Source: Clostridia bacterium (GTDB lineage: Bacteria > Bacillota_A > Clostridia > Oscillospirales > Acutalibacteraceae). From it: 5,199 nt of DNA. Position 1 is the stretch's first letter. Every line of letters begins with the position of its first letter. Under the pieces are notes generated by a model. The model did not search any database and was not told where the DNA came from. It saw nothing but the letters and a program-made list of their open reading frames with translations. Made by a program: the position numbers and the translations under genes. This document shows, in pieces, positions 1 to 4,444 of the stretch. Location: NCBI GenBank assembly GCA_017390825.1, contig JAFPAK010000360.1, positions 1 to 5,199 on the forward strand, given 5' to 3'.

Positions 1-177
1 ATAAGAAAACAAAACTCATAATTATTGCGAAGTAAGTTTAACAGTTGCATTCCATTCGGAACGATACTGTAAAAAGGAGCATAATGATTATAGTGAAGTT
101 CACACAAAAATGGCAAGATCCATCAGCCGTTTCAAGGTGAAAAATACGGAAATATCAGATGATACAGGAGGAAATAT
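1..177 (+). other. Leader region upstream of the DUF1538 operon with two tiny ORFs
   Basis: No recognisable gene lies here. Two very small ORFs can be read. The first (84-140, 18 codons, MIIVKFTQKWQDPSAVSR) is preceded by a purine-rich AAAAAGGAG at 71-79, only 4 nt from its ATG. The second (110-181, 23 codons, starting MARSISRFKVKNTE) ends in a TGA that overlaps the ATG of the membrane protein as ATGA. Its frame is open back to a stop at 2-4, with no start codon before 110. This could be a leader peptide coupled to the operon, the decayed end of an upstream gene, or chance. Promoter-like hexamers are weak: TATAGT at 89-94 has no matching -35, and TTGCAT at 45-50 with TGTAAA at 68-73 is poor. 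The true promoter may lie upstream of the window. Confidence 0.3.
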
Positions 178-1740
178 ATGAAAGCATTGCTAAAACAAAA
201 AATATTTGAATCAGTATCCTCTGTGTTGCCGATCACCATTATAGTGTTGCTGTTGAGTTTTACAAATCTTGCACCAATGCCGGCAGGAATGCTGCTTCTG
301 TTCATTTTAGGCGCTGTTATGCTGATCGTCGGAATGGGCTTTTTCTCACTCGGCACAGATATTGCTATGATGAAGCTCGGTACTGAAACAGGTCGTTCTA
401 TATCTAAAACAAAGCATATTTCTCTTGTTGTTTTGATCTGCTTTTTGATTGGATTTGCCGTAACCGTAGCTGAACCTGATCTGCAAGTGCTCGCAAAACA
501 ATTTACCGCTGTACCCGATCTTACTGTTATTTTGACGGTTGCGGCGGGAGTTGGAGCGTTTTTGGTTTTTGCGGTATTGCGTGAGAGAATACATATCCCG
601 TTGCAATATGCGCTGATAGTATTATATATTCTGGTATTTATTGTTTCTTTTTTTGTGGAGTCGGAATTTCTGCCGGTTTCTTTTGATGCAGGAGGTGTTA
701 CCACCGGACCGATAACGGTTCCTTTTATTATTGCATTAGGCATCGGCGTTGCCGCAAATAATAATGCGGATTCTAAAGATGACAGTTTCGGTCTTGTCGC
801 ACTTTGCAGTATCGGCCCCATCATTACTATGCTGATAATGGGCTTGTGTCTTAATTCTGCCGATGTGACTCCGCCGGATTTTTATATTCCCGAGATCACA
901 GATTCCAATCATGTAGGGCAGGCGTTTGCACAGGGCTTTCCTACATATATAAAAGAGGTCACATTCGGTCTATCACCGGTAATGTTGTTTTTTGTGATCT
1001 TTCAGCTTATTACAAGAGAATTCAGCAAAAAGGATATTTTAAAAACGATCATCGGTTCAGTATATACCTATGTTGGCCTTGTATTGTTTTTAACCGGTGT
1101 CAATATCGGGTTTATGCCCGTTGGTAACTATATCGGTAAAATGCTTGCCGCACTTGAATTCAATTGGATATTAGTTCCGCTTGGTATGTTGATGGGTTAT
1201 TTTATTGTCATTGCAGAGCCGGCAGTCCATGTATTGAATAAGCAGGTCGAGGAGATCACAAACGGTGCAGTACCCGAAAAGGCAATGATGCTGAGCTTGT
1301 CTGTTGGAGTTGCTGTTTCTATCGGCTTATCTATGCTCCGTGTACTTACCGGCATTTCGATATATTGGTTTATTATTCCTGGTTACGCTATAGCCATTAT
1401 TCTGAGCTTTTTTGTTCCAAAGGTATTTACCGCCATTGCTTTTGACTCCGGCGGTGTTGCAAGCGGGCCAATGACCGCAACATTTCTTTTGCCTTTTACT
1501 ATGGGTGCTTGTGAAATGCTGGGCGGTAACAGTCTGACCGATGCTTTTGGTGTGGTTGCTCTTGTTGCCATGACACCGCTTATCACTATTCAGTTTTTGG
1601 GACTTATCTATAAGCACAAGGTAAATGTTGCAACCGATATAACGCCAAGTGAAGCATCATTTATGACTGACGATATTATCGAGTATATCAAAGATGAGGA
1701 GGCAAACACATGGACGCAAAATCGGATAGAATTAAATTAA
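178..1740 (+). CDS. DUF1538 family multi-spanning membrane protein (two DUF1538 repeats)
   Basis: A 520-residue integral membrane protein of the DUF1538 family, probably a transporter of unknown substrate. The sequence shows two homologous halves, each with about seven hydrophobic segments (roughly 15-225 and 262-478). Paired motifs are offset by about 250 residues: AEPDLQVLAKQ (98-108) with AEPAVHVLNKQ (346-356), FDAGGVTTGP (169-178) with FDSGGVASGP (422-431), and DSFGLVAL (202-209) with DAFGVVAL (455-462). The repeated Glu, Asp and Gly-Gly residues lie in or next to membrane segments, as expected for a substrate or ion site, but this is inference. A hydrophilic tail (about 480-520) should be cytosolic. 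The start is set by AGGAGG at 166-171, 6 nt before the ATG. The last 31 nt overlap the P-II-like gene, which implies co-translation and a shared function. The length fits two-repeat members of the family. The family call is firm; the function is unknown. Confidence 0.93.
   Translation: MKALLKQKIFESVSSVLPITIIVLLLSFTNLAPMPAGMLLLFILGAVMLIVGMGFFSLGTDIAMMKLGTETGRSISKTKHISLVVLICFLIGFAVTVAEPDLQVLAKQFTAVPDLTVILTVAAGVGAFLVFAVLRERIHIPLQYALIVLYILVFIVSFFVESEFLPVSFDAGGVTTGPITVPFIIALGIGVAANNNADSKDDSFGLVALCSIGPIITMLIMGLCLNSADVTPPDFYIPEITDSNHVGQAFAQGFPTYIKEVTFGLSPVMLFFVIFQLITREFSKKDILKTIIGSVYTYVGLVLFLTGVNIGFMPVGNYIGKMLAALEFNWILVPLGMLMGYFIVIAEPAVHVLNKQVEEITNGAVPEKAMMLSLSVGVAVSIGLSMLRVLTGISIYWFIIPGYAIAIILSFFVPKVFTAIAFDSGGVASGPMTATFLLPFTMGACEMLGGNSLTDAFGVVALVAMTPLITIQFLGLIYKHKVNVATDITPSEASFMTDDIIEYIKDEEANTWTQNRIELN
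1696..1702 (+). promoter_or_regulatory. Ribosome binding site of the P-II-like gene, inside the upstream gene
   Basis: GAGGAGG lies 7 nt before the ATG at 1710 and within the coding sequence of the DUF1538 protein. It fixes the start of the downstream gene and shows that the 31-nt overlap is genuine. Translation of the second gene therefore begins on a stretch that ribosomes are still reading for the first. Confidence 0.8.
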
Positions 1741-2387
1741 TCTTCACTATTACCCGCCGTGGTGCAGGAAGTAAGATGGTTGATTTCTATAAACAATATC
1801 AATTGCAGTATAATTTTATTTGCCTGGGTATGGGAACTGCAACCTCAGATATACTAGACTGTCTTGGATTGGAGGACACGAAAAAAGATATTGTTATCAC
1901 CATGGCTCCGGCAAGCAAAATTCCAACGGTCTTAAAAGGAGTTACAGATAAATTCCATTTTGGAAAGCCGGGAACAGGCATTGTGTTTACGGTACCGCTT
2001 TCTTCTGTCAGCGCCCGTGTGCCGCAGATTTTAAGTAACCCTGAAAATTTAAAAGAAAATGAGGAGATCATTTTGGATAACGCAAAACATTTTGAGCTTA
2101 TTCTGGCTATTGTTGCAAACGGAAATGCAGATACTGTAATAGAAGCTGCAAAAAGTGTCGGTGCTACCGGCGGAACGCTGCTGCACGGTCGCCGTGTCGG
2201 CTTTGAGGATGCAGAAAATATTTTCGGATTTACTATTCAGCCTGAAAAGGATATTTTAGCGATTTTGACAGAACAAAGCAACCGTACCGCTATTATGAAG
2301 AAAATAACGGAGGTTGCAGGAATAAACACCGAAAGCCGTGCGCTTGTAATGTCACTTCCCGTAGAAGAGATCATGGGATTGAATTAA
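1710..2387 (+). CDS. P-II family nitrogen-regulator-like protein, two tandem P-II-like domains
   Basis: A 225-residue soluble protein with two P-II-like (ferredoxin-fold) domains. Canonical GlnB/GlnK is about 112 residues, so this is a fused pair. Domain 1 (about 7-100) contains GMGTAT (40-45) and a glycine-rich GKPGTG (85-90) before the strand IVFTVP. Domain 2 (about 128-218) has the more typical opening LILAIVANGNADTVIEAA, then GATGGTLLHGRR (151-162). The latter sits where P-II proteins place a nucleotide-binding loop and the base of the T-loop. The following segment (about 160-180) is short for a T-loop and has no Tyr, so GlnB-style uridylylation is unlikely. P-II proteins bind ATP, ADP or other adenylyl nucleotides and dock onto transporters or enzymes. 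Overlap with the DUF1538 gene suggests this one regulates that membrane protein. The ligand is unknown, and nitrogen control should not be assumed from the family name. Confidence 0.88.
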   Translation: MDAKSDRIKLIFTITRRGAGSKMVDFYKQYQLQYNFICLGMGTATSDILDCLGLEDTKKDIVITMAPASKIPTVLKGVTDKFHFGKPGTGIVFTVPLSSVSARVPQILSNPENLKENEEIILDNAKHFELILAIVANGNADTVIEAAKSVGATGGTLLHGRRVGFEDAENIFGFTIQPEKDILAILTEQSNRTAIMKKITEVAGINTESRALVMSLPVEEIMGLN

Positions 2388-2424
2388 ACTTGAAATACGC
2401 TTCAAAAACAGAATATAATAAATT

Positions 2425-2457
2425 GGCTGCAAGCATATTAGTCTTGCAGCCGTTTTT
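2425..2457 (+). terminator. Intrinsic terminator of the DUF1538/P-II operon
   Basis: A perfect 9-bp stem, GGCTGCAAG (2425-2433) with CTTGCAGCC (2443-2451), encloses a 9-nt loop and is followed by GTTTTTGTG. It lies 37 nt after the P-II-like stop codon. On the opposite strand the stem is followed by AATTTATTATATT, so weak bidirectional activity is possible. Confidence 0.9.
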
Positions 2458-2550
2458 GTGCTATTGATTAAAATATCCGATTACATTTATGCCGATTTCA
2501 TCTATCTTATATCTAAAGTATTTTATACATCGGCAGAGTGGGTGTTTGTT

Positions 2551-2595
2551 TTTGAAAATATAAAAGGCGCTCCGATTCATGGTCGGAACACCTTT
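2551..2595 (-). terminator. Intrinsic terminator of the XRE gene (minus strand)
   Basis: Read on the minus strand, arms at 2583-2595 and 2563-2575 pair over 13 bp around a 7-nt loop. Two of the pairs are G-U wobbles, which appear only as mismatches on the + strand, so the hairpin is better in minus-strand RNA. It is followed by TTTTATATTTTC. It lies about 87 nt beyond the XRE stop codon. Together with the + strand terminator at 2425-2457 it insulates the two convergent units. Confidence 0.8.
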
Positions 2596-2681
2596 CCTTG
2601 TTAATATGATTATATCACGCTTTTTCTCAGTGTAAATAACAAACGGATATTATACACAAGCCTTTACACAGTGTCAGAACT

Positions 2682-3491
2682 TTACTTATTATTAAATTTT
2701 TCTGACATATTTGTTACCATCTTTTTAATTGCTATACAAATGGTGTAATATAACGGTATTGTTAAGAACAATAGCCACAAGGGATGCCATGCATTATAAT
2801 AAAATCCTCCGAACAAAAAAACTGCAGTTATAAGCACGGGCCATGCAAAGTGATTAGGATCTTTGCTGAACACAGCACTTACTAAAGAATAGTACAGCGG
2901 TATAGTTAAAAAGATCATCCAGCCCAGCGCCCAACCGCCACACATATTGAATATACCGAATAATAAATATGCAATTACGGCGAGTAGGGGAAAGGGGAAT
3001 CTTTCAAAAAAGCGGTGCAGCGGTGTCTTTTCTTCATCCCAATTAAATTCCACATGACCGCCCTTACCTATATGCACGTGAGTGTTGTCAGTTTCGCTGT
3101 CGACATGAACGCCGTTCCAGCCAATATGCACCTTGTCCCCATTGCGATCCTCAACGTGTATACCGTGCATACCGATACTTACTTTATCGCCTTTATCAGT
3201 ATCAATGTTTATTTTGCCATTATCCTCGGCTGTTGCTTCCTCAGCCTCATCACAAGCATCATCATCGACTTCTGATTTTTGCGGCTCCGTTTCACCCATA
3301 ATAAGTTCATCCAAGGTTACATTATATACCTTAGCAAGCATGATAAGATTTTCCGTGTCGGGAGATGCTTCGCCTCGTTCCCATTTTGATACTGCCTGTC
3401 TTGAAACGCCTATTTTTTCGGCAAGCTCCTCTTGCGAAAAACCGTTTTTCTTGCGGTATTCAAAAAGTCGGTTAGCGGTTTCTTGTTTCAT
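2682..3491 (-). CDS. XRE-family transcriptional regulator with C-terminal membrane domain
   Basis: A 269-residue predicted DNA-binding protein anchored in the membrane. Residues 1-66 form a Cro/C1-type helix-turn-helix, with EELAEKIGVS then RQAVSKWERG (recognition helix about 29-39) and the usual LAKVYNVTLDELI end. An acidic linker (about 67-92) leads to three imperfect 17-18 residue repeats (about 103-150) based on V-x-I-G-x-x-G-x-H-V, containing seven His residues. Four hydrophobic segments follow (about 167-181, 190-207, 216-232, 238-255). They look like a duplicated two-helix unit, since FLTIPLYY occurs at 194-201 and again at 242-249. The start at 3491 was chosen because the HTH domain begins there. 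An upstream ATG at 3584 would place promoter DNA in the coding region. The nearest Shine-Dalgarno-like sequence (GAAAGGA, 3506-3512) is unusually far, about 14 nt. The target genes are unknown; self-regulation is plausible. Confidence 0.9.
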   Translation of the reverse strand: MKQETANRLFEYRKKNGFSQEELAEKIGVSRQAVSKWERGEASPDTENLIMLAKVYNVTLDELIMGETEPQKSEVDDDACDEAEEATAEDNGKINIDTDKGDKVSIGMHGIHVEDRNGDKVHIGWNGVHVDSETDNTHVHIGKGGHVEFNWDEEKTPLHRFFERFPFPLLAVIAYLLFGIFNMCGGWALGWMIFLTIPLYYSLVSAVFSKDPNHFAWPVLITAVFLFGGFYYNAWHPLWLLFLTIPLYYTICIAIKKMVTNMSEKFNNK

Positions 3492-3505
3492 ATAAATACA
3501 TTCAT

Positions 3506-3512
3506 TCCTTTC
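3506..3512 (-). promoter_or_regulatory. Distant ribosome binding site of the XRE gene
   Basis: On the minus strand GAAAGGA is the only good Shine-Dalgarno-like sequence, but it is about 14 nt from the ATG at 3491. Two out-of-frame ATGs lie between (3505 and 3501). The ATG at 3505 opens a 5-codon frame whose TGA overlaps the XRE ATG as ATGA. The ATG at 3501 is better spaced and opens a 9-codon frame that ends inside the gene. Initiation of the regulator may therefore be weak or coupled to re-initiation. Confidence 0.45.
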
Positions 3513-3531
3513 GAATTTGCTATGGTTGCAT
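3509..3531 (-). repeat. Imperfect direct repeat, promoter-proximal copy
   Basis: Read on the minus strand this is ATGCAACC-ATAG-CAAATT-C-GAAA. It begins at the edge of the XRE -10, spans the predicted transcription start and runs into the ribosome binding site. It shares four ordered blocks with the copy at 3570-3597. A bound protein here would block transcription, so a role as an autoregulatory operator is plausible but unproven. Confidence 0.5.
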
Positions 3532-3558
3532 TTTATCAAATCAAAGCGCCTTTGTCTA
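3530..3558 (-). promoter_or_regulatory. Sigma-A type promoter of the XRE gene
   Basis: On the minus strand the -35 is TAGACA (3553-3558, 5 of 6 consensus bases). The spacer is 17 nt and the -10 is TAAAAT (3530-3535, 5 of 6). Predicted transcription starts near 3523, giving a leader of about 30 nt. The regulator can thus be expressed independently of the upstream DUF1349 gene. Confidence 0.72.
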
Positions 3559-3569
3559 TATATTCCGGT

Positions 3570-3597
3570 TTTCAATTTGCGCAACTATCGGTTGCAT
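3570..3597 (-). repeat. Imperfect direct repeat, upstream copy
   Basis: On the minus strand this reads ATGCAACC, ATAG, CAAATT and GAAA in the same order as the copy at 3509-3531, with an extra G after the first block and five extra bases (TTGCG) after ATAG. The extra bases create a GCAAC-N5-GTTGC dyad (3581-3595). It lies 11 nt upstream of the XRE -35 and just after the end of the DUF1349 gene. Confidence 0.5.
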
Positions 3598-3615
3598 AGC
3601 ACAAAAACCAGGCTT

Positions 3616-4227
3616 TTATGCGTCATTATCCGGTGCTTGTCCGACATGAGCCAGCCATTTACATTCAGTAATCTCCAGGTTGGTAAACGTGGCTTTGAAC
3701 GTAGAATTTTCGGGACTGCATGCATATATACCGAAGCTTATGGCTTCCTTGCCGTTTATCATATGGCAAATACGCATCTGGCTGTAATTCTCCCCGTCGG
3801 ATGAACATTCAAGACAATAATCATCCTCTCTTCGACTGAATCTGTACCACATTGATTTAACGGAGGCATCAATTGTTGTGGTAGCCCAATCGGAATATCC
3901 GTTATTGGTCACAACGCTTCCAAGGTGCTGATATGCTTCGTTTTCATATTCAACAGAGCATTTCAGCCAATTCTCGCTATCAAGATACATAACCACACCG
4001 CATTGATCAAAACGGTGGTGACTTTCAAATTCTGTCTTAACCGTAAATGAAAAATATTGCTCATTGGTACTTAATTGGAGTACAGGTGCGTTGTCGTTTC
4101 TGAAATGATAATATGTTCGCTGCCACAAATCAGTGTAAGGCAAAGTTATAATCTCAATCTTATCATCAGTAATGGAATAACTTTTTGGCTGTCTGGTCCA
4201 TTTCATGTCATTTGTGTTGAACTTCAT
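3616..4227 (-). CDS. DUF1349 domain protein (concanavalin-like beta-sandwich)
   Basis: A 203-residue protein matching the DUF1349 family, which adopts a concanavalin A/glucanase-like beta-sandwich. Family-typical landmarks include TDLWQRTYYHF (32-42), the strand pair FDQCGVVMYLDSENWLKCSVEY split across 73-94, SVVTNNGYSDWATT (104-117), WYRFSRREDDYCLEC (127-141) and FGIYACSPENSTFKATFTNL (165-184). There is no signal peptide or membrane segment, so it should be cytosolic. Proteins of this fold often bind carbohydrates, but members have no settled biochemical role and I see no catalytic motif. The start at 4227 is supported by AAGGAGAG (4235-4242) at suitable spacing; longer in-frame starts at 4245 and 4275 fall on the ribosome site and across the promoter. 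The gene is divergent from the LysR gene, its likely regulator. No strong terminator separates it from the XRE gene 124 nt downstream, so read-through is possible. Confidence 0.85.
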   Translation of the reverse strand: MKFNTNDMKWTRQPKSYSITDDKIEIITLPYTDLWQRTYYHFRNDNAPVLQLSTNEQYFSFTVKTEFESHHRFDQCGVVMYLDSENWLKCSVEYENEAYQHLGSVVTNNGYSDWATTTIDASVKSMWYRFSRREDDYCLECSSDGENYSQMRICHMINGKEAISFGIYACSPENSTFKATFTNLEITECKWLAHVGQAPDNDA

Positions 4228-4251
4228 TATAATACTCTCCTTCATAATTGC

Positions 4252-4280
4252 AGTATAACACAGTTTATTTTTCAAATCAA
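4252..4280 (-). promoter_or_regulatory. Promoter of the DUF1349 gene
   Basis: On the minus strand the -35 is TTGATT (4275-4280, 4 of 6). A 17-nt spacer follows, then TATACT (4252-4257, 5 of 6) preceded by TGT, which gives an extended -10. Predicted transcription starts near 4245, leaving a short leader of about 18 nt that contains the ribosome binding site. The imperfect -35 suits an activated promoter. Confidence 0.72.
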
Positions 4281-4285
4281 GATTC

Positions 4286-4298
4286 GTCGGAGCTCGAC
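4286..4298. promoter_or_regulatory. Short dyad between the divergent promoters, possible LysR site
   Basis: GTCG (4286-4289) and CGAC (4295-4298) form an inverted repeat with a 5-nt centre. It lies just upstream of the DUF1349 -35 and between the two divergent -35 elements, where LysR proteins usually bind. It is short and T-N9-A rather than the classic T-N11-A spacing, so this is only a candidate. Confidence 0.3.
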
Positions 4299-4314
4299 AC
4301 TTTTAAGTCATTCA

Positions 4315-4343
4315 TTGACATAAAACTGCCTTTGTATTATAAT
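4315..4343 (+). promoter_or_regulatory. Perfect-consensus sigma-A promoter of the LysR gene
   Basis: TTGACA (4315-4320), a 17-nt spacer and TATAAT (4338-4343) match the consensus at every position. Predicted transcription starts near 4350, leaving an untranslated leader of about 95 nt before the LysR ATG. A promoter this strong on a regulator gene suggests that it is normally held down, and a dyad sits right at the start point. Confidence 0.85.
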
Positions 4344-4344
4344 T

Positions 4345-4360
4345 CAAATGTCGATATTTG
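4345..4360. promoter_or_regulatory. 16-bp near-perfect palindrome at the LysR transcription start
   Basis: CAAATGTCGATATTTG pairs at 7 of 8 positions, with a single G/T mismatch. It begins one base after the -10 and covers the predicted +1, a typical place for a repressor site. Autoregulation by the LysR protein is the simplest reading; a different repressor is also possible. Confidence 0.5.
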
Positions 4361-4444
4361 TAAATTGCTCGAATGTTGTATAAAAATGGGCTTATGCCGT
4401 AAAAATACATTAAAAATCATCACTGATTAAAGGATGTAATGAAG

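Noticed and set aside
45..73. TTGCAT-17-TGTAAA as a promoter for the DUF1538 operon
   Set aside because: It matches consensus at only 3 of 6 and 4 of 6 positions, which is too weak to call in AT-rich DNA.
132..824. Minus-strand open frame of 230 codons
   Set aside because: It lies antisense to the DUF1538 gene, shows no recognisable domain and has no good ribosome site. The + strand frame has clear family motifs and repeats.
3015..3495. Two + strand open frames of 86 and 120 codons
   Set aside because: Both are antisense to the XRE gene, whose HTH and repeat motifs are unmistakable. Their low-complexity Ser-rich or His/Val-rich products look like reverse-strand artefacts.
3492..3584. N-terminal extension of the XRE protein to an ATG at 3584
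   Set aside because: The extension spans the well-matched promoter and the repeat, and homologous HTH domains start at the MKQET methionine.
3581..3595. GCAAC/GTTGC hairpin as a terminator of the DUF1349 gene
   Set aside because: The stem is only 5 bp and no T-run follows on the minus strand. It is better explained as part of the repeat.
3517..3804. Plus-strand open frame of 95 codons
   Set aside because: It covers the XRE promoter and the antisense of the DUF1349 gene, and no domain is visible.
4248..4430. Plus-strand open frame of 60 codons between the divergent genes
   Set aside because: The perfect LysR promoter lies inside it and the DUF1349 promoter overlaps its start. It has no ribosome site, so it is best read as regulatory DNA.
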